A stretch of DNA of 45,976 nt, taken from assembly GCA_029549985.1 (NCBI GenBank), contig JAKPIB010000016.1, forward strand, positions 1 through 45,976, given 5' to 3'. Numbering within the stretch: the first letter of the stretch is position 1; every line of letters begins with the position of its first letter. The notes below the pieces were generated by a model. The model ran no database searches. It saw only the letters and a list, made by a program, of their open reading frames with translations, and was not told where the DNA came from. The stretch comes from Bacillota bacterium. Its GTDB lineage: Bacteria; Bacillota; Clostridia; Caldicoprobacterales; DTU083. The translations under genes and the position numbers were made by a program. Positions 22,634 through 31,676 of the stretch are shown one piece after another.

Positions 22634-24701
22634 CTACGCTCACCATGCCCACTGATTCTATTTCTATGTTGTTGGGTATCTCATTCAATGACAGTACGGC
22701 CAGCTGGGGGAATGCCATTTCGATCAGCCGCTTGAACGGAGCCCTTATCTTTGGCGATGCCAGTATTACAGGATGGATCTGCCTTAAAGCCAGCCTCTCG
22801 GTCTGCTCATGTATGCTCTCCAGTATCCTGGTGTTCAGGCTTGGCTCGATAGCCGGAAATGAGCCCTGGAAGGATTTTTGCAGGTTTTCCGATATGAGCT
22901 TCTCCAACTCCGGATGGATCGTGATCACATTGAGCACCTTGTCGTTATTGAGGTATGGCATGACTATGGTCCGGCCCAATGCAAACCTGACGTATTCCGT
23001 CAAAAGCTCTATATTCTTAGTGCTGGCCGCATAGTCCGCCAGGGTCTCCAGTATGGTCACGAGATCCTTGATCGGCACCCTTTCACGCAGCAGATTCTGC
23101 AGCACCTTTTGCACTTCACCCAGGGACAGGAGATTGGGGATAAGCTCGTCAACGACTGCGCTGTAGTTTTCCTTAAGCCCGTCTATTAGCTTTTTGACCT
23201 CCTGTCTGCTCAAAAGCTCGTAGCTGTGCTCCTTGATGATCTCATTCAAATGCGTTACCATGACGGTCGTTGCGTCAACTACGGTATAGCCTAGGATCTC
23301 CGCCTCTTCCCTTAGCTTTTCCTCTATCCAAAGTGCTGGCAGGCCAAAGGCTGGTTCCACTGCCGATATGCCCTTGAGGTTGATCTCTTCACCGGTAGGA
23401 TTCATCACCAGCAGATGATTGGGCATTACCGTACCTCTTGCGACCTCTATCCCCTTTATCTTGAGCGTATATTCATTGGTGGCTAGCTGAAGGTTGTCCC
23501 TTATTCTTATAGGCTGGATAACGATCCCCATATCCCTGGCACATTGCCTCCTGATCCCGGCGATCCTGTCCAGCAGGTCCCCGCCGTTCCTGTCATCTGC
23601 CAGTGATATGAGCCCATAGCCGATCTCGATCTCCAAGGGTTCAACCTGTACGTAGCTCATAAAGTTTTCAGGCACAGGTGACTCTGCCGCCATATCTGCA
23701 GCTGCAGCCGCTTCTGCTTTCGCCTGATTCAGCTTTTCTTCCTTGCTAAGCAGGTAGGCAGACGTCCCGCAGCCCGCTGCCAATACCAGGAACGGAATTG
23801 TCGGTAGGCCGGGCACGATGCCCAGGGACAGCATTATCACTGCAGCTATGGCCATGACCTTTGGCATGGTGAAGAGCTGCCTGCCTATATCCGTACCTAG
23901 ATTCTCCCTGGAGGCTGACCTGGTCACAAGCACACCGGCTGCAACGGATATCAGCAATGAGGGGACCTGGGTGACCAGCCCGTCACCTATCGTCAACAGC
24001 GCGAACTGTTCTATGGCGTCCATAACAGGCAGTCCGTCCTGAAAAACCGTTATGGCTATACCGCCTATGAAATTGATGAGGGTTATGATTATGCCGGCTA
24101 TGGAATCGCCCTTGACAAACTTCATGGCACCGTCCATGGCACCGTAAAAGTCGGACTCCCTCTGCAGCTTTTCCCTTCTGGCCTTGGCTTCCTCGTCGTT
24201 TATCACGCCCGCATTGAGATCTGCGTCAATGCTCATCTGCTTGCCCGGCATGGCGTCAAGGGTGAACCTGGCGGAGACTTCTGATACCCTGCCGGCACCG
24301 TTGGTGATGACGACAAGCTGGATGACTATGATGATCACGAATATAATTGCACCGACTATGTAGTTGTCCCCTGTTACAAAGCTGCCAAAGGCCTCAACCA
24401 CTTGTCCTGCATACCTCTGGCTCAATATGAGCCTGGTGGATGAGATGTTAAGGCCGAGCCTGAACAGGGTGGTGACAAGAAGCAATGTGGGGAAAACGGA
24501 AAACTGCAGGATCTCCGTAGTGAACATCGATAGCAGCAGGATGATCACTGACAGGGTAATGTTGAAGGACAGCAATATGTCAAGCATGGTAGTATGGATC
24601 GGAAGGATAATGAGCACAACGATACCCAGTACACCGATGGCCGTCAATATGTCCATGTTGTTGGATACTCTGGTCAATGCATTTCCGCTTGGCTTAGACA
24701 T
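22623..24701 (-). CDS. flhA: Flagellar export gate protein FlhA
   Basis: This is the main membrane component of the flagellar type III export gate; it couples proton flow to export and docks chaperone-substrate pairs. The 692 residues have eight predicted N-terminal helices, the FHIPEP-region signature (LFRLGLNISSTRLILSQ), a conserved cytoplasmic loop RFTLDAMPGKQMSIDADLNAG and a large C-terminal cytoplasmic domain ending at a chaperone-binding region. The ATG overlaps the fliR-flhB stop by 8 nt. The length is normal for Clostridia. Confidence 0.96.
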   Translation of the reverse strand: MSKPSGNALTRVSNNMDILTAIGVLGIVVLIILPIHTTMLDILLSFNITLSVIILLLSMFTTEILQFSVFPTLLLVTTLFRLGLNISSTRLILSQRYAGQVVEAFGSFVTGDNYIVGAIIFVIIIVIQLVVITNGAGRVSEVSARFTLDAMPGKQMSIDADLNAGVINDEEAKARREKLQRESDFYGAMDGAMKFVKGDSIAGIIITLINFIGGIAITVFQDGLPVMDAIEQFALLTIGDGLVTQVPSLLISVAAGVLVTRSASRENLGTDIGRQLFTMPKVMAIAAVIMLSLGIVPGLPTIPFLVLAAGCGTSAYLLSKEEKLNQAKAEAAAAADMAAESPVPENFMSYVQVEPLEIEIGYGLISLADDRNGGDLLDRIAGIRRQCARDMGIVIQPIRIRDNLQLATNEYTLKIKGIEVARGTVMPNHLLVMNPTGEEINLKGISAVEPAFGLPALWIEEKLREEAEILGYTVVDATTVMVTHLNEIIKEHSYELLSRQEVKKLIDGLKENYSAVVDELIPNLLSLGEVQKVLQNLLRERVPIKDLVTILETLADYAASTKNIELLTEYVRFALGRTIVMPYLNNDKVLNVITIHPELEKLISENLQKSFQGSFPAIEPSLNTRILESIHEQTERLALRQIHPVILASPKIRAPFKRLIEMAFPQLAVLSLNEIPNNIEIESVGMVSVDGN

Positions 24702-26550
24702 GGGCTCTATATCTTCCTTCCATTCTGTAAACGATTGCGAGGATCTCAGCTACTGCCTGGTACAGCTCCACAGGGATCTCCCGGCCGATGTCCGCATCCT
24801 TGTACAGAGCCTGGGCAAGAGGCTTGTTTTCAATGATCGGTACGCTCGCTTCCCTGGCAATGCTTTTTATCCTCTCAGCAACGAAGTCAGCCCCCTTTGC
24901 CACCACGACCGGGGCCCTGCCGGACGCTTCCTCATACTTGAGCGCTATCGCCAGGTGGGTAGGGTTGGTGACCACGACCGTAGCCTCAGGAACATAGGCC
25001 ATCATCCTACTCATTGCAAGCTGGCGCTGCTTTTGCCTGATCCGCGACCTTATCTGCGGGTCACCCTCCTGCTCCTTCAGCTCCTCCTTGATCTCCTGCT
25101 TGGTCATTTTCAGGCTTTTCCTGAATGCATACCGCTGGTACATGTAATCAATGATCGCAAGGATCACCAGGCCTATCCCGACCTGTATCATCAGGCCCCT
25201 GACCGTCTCCATGAATACCGGCAGGAGCCTTTGGGGATTGTACTGCGGCGAAGCAAGGATATTGCTCAGGTTCTTACTTATATAGGAGTAGGCTATATTG
25301 CCTATTATCACAAGCTTTATCACATTCTTGACCAGCTCTACCAGCGCCCTCTGTGACACTATGTTCCTAAAGCCTTCTATGGGGTTGAGCCTGTTGAGGT
25401 CAGGCTTGATAGGATGGGTGGACCTTATGAACCCTGTCTGCATGATGTTTGCCAGGATACCGGCGATCATAACGATCAGCATGATAGGCAGCGTGATTTT
25501 CATATAGTTGAGCAGATGACCCAGCAATATCTGCCCCGCATTGCCGATATTGACATTGTAGCTGAGGCCACTCTCCAGCGATATGCGGAGGGCATTGAAT
25601 ATCCCCGTATAGGTCGAATCCCCCAGGATGGATATCAGGATCACCAAAAGCACCAGGATAGCAGCAGAGTTCAGGTCATGGCTTTTGGGCACCTGTCCCT
25701 TTTTTCTGGCATCCTCTTTCCGCTTCGGGGTAGGCTCTTCCGTTTTCTCCTCTCCTGCGGCGGCAAACAGCAGCATAGAAGGTATGCTTTGAAAAAACTC
25801 TTCCATCCGGCCTTGCAGGCCGCTTATCGCATTGGCCATCATGTTGCCGATTGCAGGCAGTATCACGGTCAGAGCGAGCATGCCCACCAATATCTTTATC
25901 GGAAGGCTGAGCATGAGTATGTTTATCTGAGGAACAGCCCTTGACAGCAATCCCATGACCACATCGGTCAACAGGAGTACAAATATGACAGGGATCGCTA
26001 TCTGAAAAGCGGTCACGAAGGTCCCCGAGAATATGTCGACGACCGCCCCAAGGTCAATGGTGCCAAGGTCGATGCCGGTGAGCGGAACAAGTTCAAAGCT
26101 CTCAACAAAGGAATATATCAGGATGTGATGGGCGTTCAGCACAAAAAACAGTGTCATGCCTATCCAGTGGTACAGGTTGCCGAAAACCGACACACGGCTG
26201 TTGGTGAGCGGATCATAAAACTCCGCCATGGACAAGCCGATCTGAAAATCGACCATCTGCCCGGCCATCTGCATGCTGACCAATATAAGATTTACTGAGT
26301 ATCCCAGTCCCAGGCCGAACAATACTTCCTTTGCTGCAAGCAGAGCAAATTCCAGCAATGATCCATGCAGCAGCGCAACCTCATGGGGCATAATCAGATA
26401 CAGTATGTATGAAAAAACCAGGCAAAAGCCTATTTTAAGCAGGTTTGGCAGACCTTTGGCGCTTAGCATAGGAGAAGCTGTCATAAAGGCGGTGAGTCTC
26501 ATCAATATAAGAAAGAAAGCCAGAAAATCTTCGAGTGAGAATATCTCCAC
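24694..26550 (-). CDS. fliR-flhB: Fused FliR-FlhB export gate protein
   Basis: One reading frame of 618 codons joins two export-gate subunits. Residues about 1-262 are FliR, with six hydrophobic segments and GLGYSVNLILVSMQMAGQ. From residue 266, GEEKTEEPTPKRKEDARKKG begins a complete FlhB with four helices and the cytoplasmic autocleavage site Asn-Pro-Thr-His at residues 529-532. The fusion is known from Clostridium species. There is no stop or frameshift at the join. GTG at 26550 follows AGGTGA. The gene lies between fliQ and flhA, as separate fliR and flhB do elsewhere. Confidence 0.95.
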   Translation of the reverse strand: MEIFSLEDFLAFFLILMRLTAFMTASPMLSAKGLPNLLKIGFCLVFSYILYLIMPHEVALLHGSLLEFALLAAKEVLFGLGLGYSVNLILVSMQMAGQMVDFQIGLSMAEFYDPLTNSRVSVFGNLYHWIGMTLFFVLNAHHILIYSFVESFELVPLTGIDLGTIDLGAVVDIFSGTFVTAFQIAIPVIFVLLLTDVVMGLLSRAVPQINILMLSLPIKILVGMLALTVILPAIGNMMANAISGLQGRMEEFFQSIPSMLLFAAAGEEKTEEPTPKRKEDARKKGQVPKSHDLNSAAILVLLVILISILGDSTYTGIFNALRISLESGLSYNVNIGNAGQILLGHLLNYMKITLPIMLIVMIAGILANIMQTGFIRSTHPIKPDLNRLNPIEGFRNIVSQRALVELVKNVIKLVIIGNIAYSYISKNLSNILASPQYNPQRLLPVFMETVRGLMIQVGIGLVILAIIDYMYQRYAFRKSLKMTKQEIKEELKEQEGDPQIRSRIRQKQRQLAMSRMMAYVPEATVVVTNPTHLAIALKYEEASGRAPVVVAKGADFVAERIKSIAREASVPIIENKPLAQALYKDADIGREIPVELYQAVAEILAIVYRMEGRYRAHV

Positions 26551-26558
26551 AAAATCAC

Positions 26559-26828
26559 CTAGGATACTATGTTCGATATATAGTCAAATATCCTGTTCGT
26601 AAAGGCAATCAGGGTCTTGAATATAAAGGTGCCAAAGATTATAAGGGAGATAAATACCGCCAATATCTTTGGTACAAAGGTCAAGGTCTGCTCCTGGATC
26701 TGAGTGGTCGCCTGCAGTATGCTTATGACCAGGCCTACCACAAGTGCTATGAGAAGCACCGGAGCTGAAACTGTCAGTGTCGTTTTCAGGGCATCACCGA
26801 TAATGTCGATTGCAACTTCCTGGCTCAT
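26559..26828 (-). CDS. fliQ: Flagellar export protein FliQ
   Basis: This small export-gate subunit spirals with FliP and FliR. The 89 residues form two membrane hairpin helices (TVSAPVLLIALVVGLVISIL and ILAVFISLIIFGTFIF), with the family motif QATTQIQEQTLTFVPKI between them. It lies 35 nt after fliP, with GGTGA before the ATG, and 8 nt before the fliR-flhB start. Confidence 0.95.
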   Translation of the reverse strand: MSQEVAIDIIGDALKTTLTVSAPVLLIALVVGLVISILQATTQIQEQTLTFVPKILAVFISLIIFGTFIFKTLIAFTNRIFDYISNIVS

Positions 26829-26863
26829 ATGTCACCAAACCTCTTCTCCAATACATCAATGAA

Positions 26864-27604
26864 CTATACAAAGCCTTCAACCAGGGACTTGACGATCAGG
26901 TGCCAGCCGTCCACCAGGATAAAGAGCAGCAGCTTGAAGGGCAGGGATATGGTTGCCGGCGGCAGCATGAACATACCCATCGACATCAATATACTGGACA
27001 CAATCAGATCGATCACGATGAAAGGTATATACAACAAAAAGCCTATTATAAATGCAGTTTTCAGTTCACTGATTATAAAGGCCGGTATAACGGTAGTAAG
27101 GGCTACATCCATTCTGTCCTCAGGCAGCTCGTCCTGGGATAACTTCACAAACAAAGCCAGGTCCTTTTCTCTGGTTTGCCTCAGCATGAACTCCTTCAAT
27201 GGCCCGCTGGCGGTCTCAAGGGCCTCCTTCTGGGTTATAGTGCCTTCCAGATAGGGATTGACTGCTTCCCTTGTTATCTGTCCATAGACCGGCGCCATTA
27301 TGAAAAAGGTCAGAAACAGTGCCAGCCCTATCAATACCTGGTTGGGAGGCGTTTGCGGTGTAGAAAGCGCATTTCTCAGAAACGACAGCACTACGACTAT
27401 CCTGGTAAAGGATGTGACCAGCACCAGTATGGAAGGGACCAGTGTCAGAATGGTAAGCAGTATCAGAATATTGATACTGTCAACAAACTGGGCCGGCTCT
27501 TCAGGCTTGCCCACTTCGATGTCGATCAAGGGTGCAGCCTGTACGCTTTGCACAGCAGTTAGGATCAAAAAAGCCAACAGAACAACGAATGCCTTCTTCT
27601 TCAT
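26864..27604 (-). CDS. fliP: Flagellar export protein FliP
   Basis: This core subunit of the export-gate pore has 246 residues. It has a cleavable signal-like N-terminus (FVVLLAFLILTAVQSVQA), then LTLVPSILVLVTSFTRIVVVLSFLRNALSTPQTPPNQVLIGLALFLTFF and, in the C-terminal half, the FliP signature FIISELKTAFIIGFLLYIPFIVIDLIV with SILMSMGMFMLPP. The ATG overlaps the fliO stop (ATGA), showing translational coupling. Confidence 0.96.
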   Translation of the reverse strand: MKKKAFVVLLAFLILTAVQSVQAAPLIDIEVGKPEEPAQFVDSINILILLTILTLVPSILVLVTSFTRIVVVLSFLRNALSTPQTPPNQVLIGLALFLTFFIMAPVYGQITREAVNPYLEGTITQKEALETASGPLKEFMLRQTREKDLALFVKLSQDELPEDRMDVALTTVIPAFIISELKTAFIIGFLLYIPFIVIDLIVSSILMSMGMFMLPPATISLPFKLLLFILVDGWHLIVKSLVEGFV

Positions 27605-27957
27605 GCCTTGAGCTTTCCTTTTAAGAGTTTATTCAGGTTGACACGCAGAGCCGTGGTTATATCAGTTCCGTCCGCCTGTGACATAAGCACTTCAACCTCT
27701 TGTTTATCCAAAGTTTTGATCACCTGCAGGTTGTTTTCACTTACGCCCAGTACCATATATTCATCCAGTACCTTTGCTATACACAGGGACGACTTATTGG
27801 ACAGGGGGACCCTTTCAAGGACTTGGATGTGTTTGTTCTGATTCTGCGTATACAGGTATTTGTTCGTCATGCGCAGGCTGATATATGCCAGCAGTACAAC
27901 TGCCGGCAATGCCAGCAGCAGTTTCAGCACACTTGTGATAATATCAGTGGGTTTCAT
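27601..27957 (-). CDS. fliO: Flagellar biosynthesis protein FliO (FliZ-like)
   Basis: This accessory protein of export-gate assembly helps the FliP ring form. The 118 residues have one N-terminal membrane helix (LLLALPAVVLLAYISLRM) and a small cytoplasmic domain with IQVLERVPLSNKSSLCIAKVLDEYMVLGVSENN, the FliO pattern. It starts only 19 nt after the fliL stop. In most Firmicutes fliM, fliY and cheY lie between fliL and this gene; they are absent here. Confidence 0.85.
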   Translation of the reverse strand: MKPTDIITSVLKLLLALPAVVLLAYISLRMTNKYLYTQNQNKHIQVLERVPLSNKSSLCIAKVLDEYMVLGVSENNLQVIKTLDKQEVEVLMSQADGTDITTALRVNLNKLLKGKLKA

Positions 27958-27976
27958 GATATTTGCCCATCCTTTG

Positions 27977-28417
27977 TCATTGGACCAGGAAGTCGGTTAT
28001 GAACACATCGGTGATAATCTTTTCATCAAAGCACTCATTGACCTTATCCATCAATACGCTCTTCAGCTCATCTGTTTTGTCTGCCTGCATGACCTCATTG
28101 ACGGTTTTGCTTCTTAAAGCGTTGACCAGGGTGTCCCTTATCTGCGCCTCCCTTTTGACTATCAGGCTCAGGTCTTCCTGCAACCCGTAGCCCAGGGCTA
28201 TCGTGGTTTTCAGATAACGCCCCTGATCCCTGAGGTTCACCACTATCTCGTCAAGCCTGTATGTATAGTTGGTAGTTTCAGGCCTTGGCTTCTCCGCGAA
28301 CATAAAGGTCTTTGTGATTTTTGAAAAGGCTAAAAAGGCAGCTGCAAGAGTCAGCAGGACAATGACTATTATTATCAGTCCTATCCTGCCTTTTTTAGGC
28401 CGTTCAATCCTCTCCAT
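27977..28417 (-). CDS. fliL: Flagellar basal body-associated protein FliL
   Basis: This single-pass membrane protein surrounds the stator and supports MotAB. It has about 146 residues: a basic N-terminus (RIERPKKGR), one membrane helix (IGLIIIVIVLLTLAAAFLAF) and an extracytoplasmic domain with YRLDEIVVNLRDQGRYLKTTIALGY. I chose the ATG at 28417, 8 nt after GGGAG; upstream starts overlap motB further. It follows motB as in most Clostridia. Confidence 0.88.
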   Translation of the reverse strand: MERIERPKKGRIGLIIIVIVLLTLAAAFLAFSKITKTFMFAEKPRPETTNYTYRLDEIVVNLRDQGRYLKTTIALGYGLQEDLSLIVKREAQIRDTLVNALRSKTVNEVMQADKTDELKSVLMDKVNECFDEKIITDVFITDFLVQ

Positions 28418-29168
28418 CTGCTTCATCTCCCTGCTCTGATACTTCAATCAGCAAATTCACTCTCCTGTTTAGAGCTCTGTTTTCATCACTGTTATTTGGT
28501 ACGATTGGGTGGTATTCTCCATAGCCGATCGCAGACAGCCTTTCCGGCTCGATACCTTTTTGCTCGTGGTAATAGCGCACGACTGACGTAGCCCTGGCTG
28601 TTGAGAGCTCCCAGTTGGTCGGGTAATCGGGCGATGTCATCGGTACATCATCTGTATGGCCTTCAACTATGATATTGTTGTCAAACGAAACCAGGAGCGG
28701 GACCAGCCTGTCTAGGAATGCTTTGCTGCTCTCCTTCAAAACTGCCTTGCCCGGGTCAAAAAGGACATGCTCGTTTATCTCGATGATCACGCCTCGTTTG
28801 TTTGTATGAAGGCTGATATCCGCGTCAAGACCTTCGTCTTCAATGTAGTCCTTGATAAGCTTATAGAATATTGTTATCCGGCTTTCCCCCCGTTCATCCG
28901 GGTCCTCGTCATCCCCCGGCGTGGGCGTAGGATCTACGATCGGTTTGATCGGTACATCACCGGATGGCTTTTGGTTTTCGAACACAGCAGGCTTGGAATT
29001 CAGGGCCGCCTGCAGCGAAAGTGCAAGACCTCTGAACTTGTCGGCATCCATGCTGGAGAAGGCAAACAGCATCACGAAAAAAGTCAGAAGCAGGGTAACA
29101 AGGTCGGAGTATGTAGTCATCCAACCCGGTGAGCCTGAGCCTTCATTTTTTTGCTTGCGTTTACTCAT
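28404..29168 (-). CDS. motB: Flagellar stator protein MotB
   Basis: This stator subunit anchors to peptidoglycan and supplies the ion-binding Asp. The 254 residues have KNEGSGSPGWMTTYSDLVTLLLTFFVMLFAFSS, with the Asp in TYSDLVTLLLTFFV, then a Pro/acidic linker and an OmpA-type peptidoglycan-binding domain (IIVEGHTDDVPM, NWELSTARATSVVRYY, NRRVNLLIE). It overlaps motA by 8 nt. I did not settle whether it uses protons or sodium. Confidence 0.95.
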   Translation of the reverse strand: MSKRKQKNEGSGSPGWMTTYSDLVTLLLTFFVMLFAFSSMDADKFRGLALSLQAALNSKPAVFENQKPSGDVPIKPIVDPTPTPGDDEDPDERGESRITIFYKLIKDYIEDEGLDADISLHTNKRGVIIEINEHVLFDPGKAVLKESSKAFLDRLVPLLVSFDNNIIVEGHTDDVPMTSPDYPTNWELSTARATSVVRYYHEQKGIEPERLSAIGYGEYHPIVPNNSDENRALNRRVNLLIEVSEQGDEADGED

Positions 29169-29970
29169 TTTCCATCACCACCTGAGGCTGCCGCAGCCTC
29201 TCGGTTTTCTGCAGGCGCTCTTCAGGAGTAAGATAAGCCGAAAGCCTTTCCTCAACCACACGGGGGTTTACGCCTGACTGGATGGCCAATATGCCTTCGA
29301 CCATCATTTCACGGGTATAGAGCTCGTCTTCCTTCTGAGCCTTCAGGTTGTTGGCAAATGGTATGAAAAACAGATTGGCGAACAGTGAACCATAAAAGGT
29401 CGTTATCAGCGCCGTTGCCATTCCTATACCGATCGAGTCCATATCATGAAGGTCAGCCAGCATTATGATAAGGCCGATGAGGGTACCGAGCATGCCAAAG
29501 GCAGGCGCTAGCTCGCCCCAGGAGCGGAATATGCTTTCGCCTTTGGACTTGGTTTCATCGATGGCATCTATCTCCAGCTCCATGATTTCACTGATGGTCT
29601 TCGGCTCCATGCCATCCACTACCATCTGCAGTCCCTTTTTCAAAAACGGATCCTCGATGGCAGCAATATCATCCTCGAGGGATAGCAAGCCCTCCCTTCT
29701 GGCCTTTCGGGCAAGCTCTGAAAACATCTCCACTATCTCCAGTCTTTGACTGGAGGGTTCATTGAATATCTGCTTCAGCAGGGAAGGTATGGTCTTGATA
29801 TACTTGAAGGGATAGCTGATCAATAATGCTGCAAAAGAACCTATTACAGTAATGATCACTGATGACAGGCTCCAGAACATTGCAAATGTACCGCCGTCAG
29901 ACCCTATGGCGTATACGATCAATGAGAAGCCTCCGATTGCAGCAATCAACGGAACAATATTCTTTTTCAT
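29161..29970 (-). CDS. motA: Flagellar stator protein MotA
   Basis: This stator subunit pushes on FliG. The 269 residues have four membrane helices and the long cytoplasmic loop with ARKARREGLLSLEDDIAAIEDPFLKKGLQMVVDG, followed by the paired helices APAFGMLGTLIGLIIMLADL and GIGMATALITTFYGSLFANLFFIPFANNLK. The ATG at 29970 follows GGAGATGA by 4-5 nt and overlaps the flbD stop (TGATG). It sits inside the flagellar operon, so stator and motor are made together. Confidence 0.95.
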   Translation of the reverse strand: MKKNIVPLIAAIGGFSLIVYAIGSDGGTFAMFWSLSSVIITVIGSFAALLISYPFKYIKTIPSLLKQIFNEPSSQRLEIVEMFSELARKARREGLLSLEDDIAAIEDPFLKKGLQMVVDGMEPKTISEIMELEIDAIDETKSKGESIFRSWGELAPAFGMLGTLIGLIIMLADLHDMDSIGIGMATALITTFYGSLFANLFFIPFANNLKAQKEDELYTREMMVEGILAIQSGVNPRVVEERLSAYLTPEERLQKTERLRQPQVVMENE

Positions 29971-30176
29971 CACTTCATCTCCAAATCGAACCCAATGCAA
30001 TGAATAGCCCGTTTATATTCAATGATTTTTTGTACAACCAATTCTGCGCTTTCTCTTACCCTGACAGTTTTGCCGTTTGCCAGAGTAATTACAGTATCAG
30101 GCAGCTCCTCAAGCTTTTCTATCAGATCCGCATTCAGATAAAAGCTGCTACCCTTGATAGTTGTAAGTGTGATCAT
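29970..30176 (-). CDS. flbD: FlbD family protein
   Basis: This small protein (68 residues) is found in Firmicute flagellar operons before motA; its function is unclear, although the name suggests regulation. It shows MITLTTIKGSSFYLNADLIEKLEELPDTVITLANGKTVRVRES, the conserved FlbD core (L-N-x-x-L-I-E; P-D-T-x-I-x-L-x-x-G-K). I chose the ATG at 30176 because AAGGAG lies 9 nt upstream. Its stop overlaps the motA start. Confidence 0.9.
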   Translation of the reverse strand: MITLTTIKGSSFYLNADLIEKLEELPDTVITLANGKTVRVRESAELVVQKIIEYKRAIHCIGFDLEMK

Positions 30177-30209
30177 TATAGGTGGCTCCTTAAGATGTTT
30201 TTGCAGGGG

Positions 30210-30244
30210 CCAGGCAGGCACAAGCGGTCATGTGCTCTGCCTGG
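30210..30244 (-). repeat. Strong hairpin between flgE and flbD
   Basis: On the minus strand, CCAGGCAG-A-GCACA can pair with TGTGC-CTGCCTGG: a 13-bp stem with one bulged A and an 8-9 nt loop. No T-run follows, so simple termination is unlikely. It lies in the longest internal gap of the operon (30177-30293), which holds no gene. Confidence 0.6.
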
Positions 30245-30293
30245 CACCTGATAAAGCACTATGTCATTCACGCTGCCAAATACTTAGCCCGGA

Positions 30294-31196
30294 TCATCTC
30301 TTGAGGTTTACCAGGTCATGCAGCATTTCATCCGAAGTAGTGATGATGCGGGAATTTGCCTGGTATGCCCTGCTGGTGATGATCATCTCGGTAAACTCGT
30401 TGGCAAGGTCTACGTTGGACATTTCAAGGTTGCTCTGGCGTATGATGCCCAGGCCGGCTTGTCCGGGATTGCCAATCTGGGGCATACCTGAGTTGTTGGT
30501 TGCCGCATAAGTGTTGTTACCTAGCTTGGACAGGCCCCCGGGATTGGCGAAGTTGGCAAGGGCCACCCTTCCGAAATAGTATATCTGGCCGTCATCATAC
30601 ACTGCCGAGATGAGGCCCAGTGTGTCAACAGTGAAGCTTTGCAGCCTCAGCTCGACGCCGCCGACATCTATCACATCGGGTATCCTGATCGTGGTCAGTA
30701 CCGGAGTCCCATTGGCATCATTGATCTCATTCATATCTGTAGTGTATATTTCCCCGGTGGGGCTGTTGACGCCAAACCCTACCACTCTAAGGCCCCCTGC
30801 AGTAACCAGGTTGCCGTCATAATCCTTGTAAAATGCGCCATCACGGGTATACCTTATGATCTGGCAATCAGCATCCTCTGACACCAGGAAGAATCCATTT
30901 CCCTCTATGGCAAAGTCCAGATCCCTGCCTGTCGGCTGCAGCGAGCCTTCGTCAAAAATCGTATCGACCGCGCTGATGTTTGCGCCCTGGCCGACCTGCT
31001 TCGGGTTTATGCCGCCGCGCCCGACGTCAGTGGGAGCCTGTGCACCGGCCATGGTGTAACTGAACAGGTCCTCGAATCTGACACGGCTTGATTTGAAAGC
31101 AGTCGTACTTACGTTCGATATGTTATTTGCGATGACATCCATCTTGGTCTGGTTGATCTTCATTCCGCTAACACCCGAATACATAGAGCGTATCAT
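30294..31196 (-). CDS. flgE: Flagellar hook protein FlgE
   Basis: The 300-residue axial protein forms the hook. It opens MIRSMYSGVSGMKINQTKMDVIANNISNVSTTAFKSSRVRFEDLF, then DLDFAIEGNGFFLVSEDADCQIIRYTRDGAFYKDYDGNLV. It ends SNVDLANEFTEMIITSRAYQANSRIITTSDEMLHDLVNLKR. Its position after flgD and the TIGR02530 gene is that of flgE (flgG-like in Bacillus naming). It is short for a hook protein but inside the range of Clostridia. GGAGG precedes the ATG. Confidence 0.88.
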   Translation of the reverse strand: MIRSMYSGVSGMKINQTKMDVIANNISNVSTTAFKSSRVRFEDLFSYTMAGAQAPTDVGRGGINPKQVGQGANISAVDTIFDEGSLQPTGRDLDFAIEGNGFFLVSEDADCQIIRYTRDGAFYKDYDGNLVTAGGLRVVGFGVNSPTGEIYTTDMNEINDANGTPVLTTIRIPDVIDVGGVELRLQSFTVDTLGLISAVYDDGQIYYFGRVALANFANPGGLSKLGNNTYAATNNSGMPQIGNPGQAGLGIIRQSNLEMSNVDLANEFTEMIITSRAYQANSRIITTSDEMLHDLVNLKR

Positions 31197-31241
31197 TGTT
31201 TATCCTCCTCTTTATACTATTGATGTGGTATGCCGCTTCAG

Positions 31242-31676
31242 TCACTCGGCGGCATTTCCGGCCCCCGTATTCGGTCCAGCCGGTTTCTCGACTATTATTG
31301 CGCTGTCGATGTTGGTAAACACATTATCCTTGCTTTCCCTGGGGTCCACCGCAGTTATGAGCGTCCTGTTCCTGACACTGGCTATAAAGGCTATATCCTT
31401 GTACAGCACCAAGGACTCCCTCGCACCCTTCTCCCAGGCCTTGTCGATCGCATCACTTAGTGCCTTTATATCGCTGGCATCCAGTGTAATGCTTCTCTCC
31501 ATCAGCCTGCGGCTCGCATGGCCGGAAATTTTGATGCCGCCTTCGGCCTTGTCCAGATGTCTTTCAAGGATGCTTTGGAAGGTGCCGTCGCCTTGCCTGA
31601 CGGACGGGTCGACCTTTTGCTGCGGGCTGGTATCCTGCAAGGGCTGAATGAATCTTCTATCGATCCTCAAAGCCAA
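31242..31676 (-). CDS. TIGR02530-type flagellar operon protein
   Basis: The protein is 144 residues. It has the family core FQSILERHLDKAEGGIKISGHASRRLMERSITLDASDIKALSDAIDKAWEKGARESLVLYKDIAFIASVRNRTLITAVD. The family is restricted to flagellar operons of Firmicutes and lies between flgD and flgE; its role in hook assembly is not established. TTG at 31676 is the start, with GGAGGTGAA 4-6 nt before it. It overlaps the end of flgD by 10 nt. Confidence 0.85.
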   Translation of the reverse strand: MALRIDRRFIQPLQDTSPQQKVDPSVRQGDGTFQSILERHLDKAEGGIKISGHASRRLMERSITLDASDIKALSDAIDKAWEKGARESLVLYKDIAFIASVRNRTLITAVDPRESKDNVFTNIDSAIIVEKPAGPNTGAGNAAE

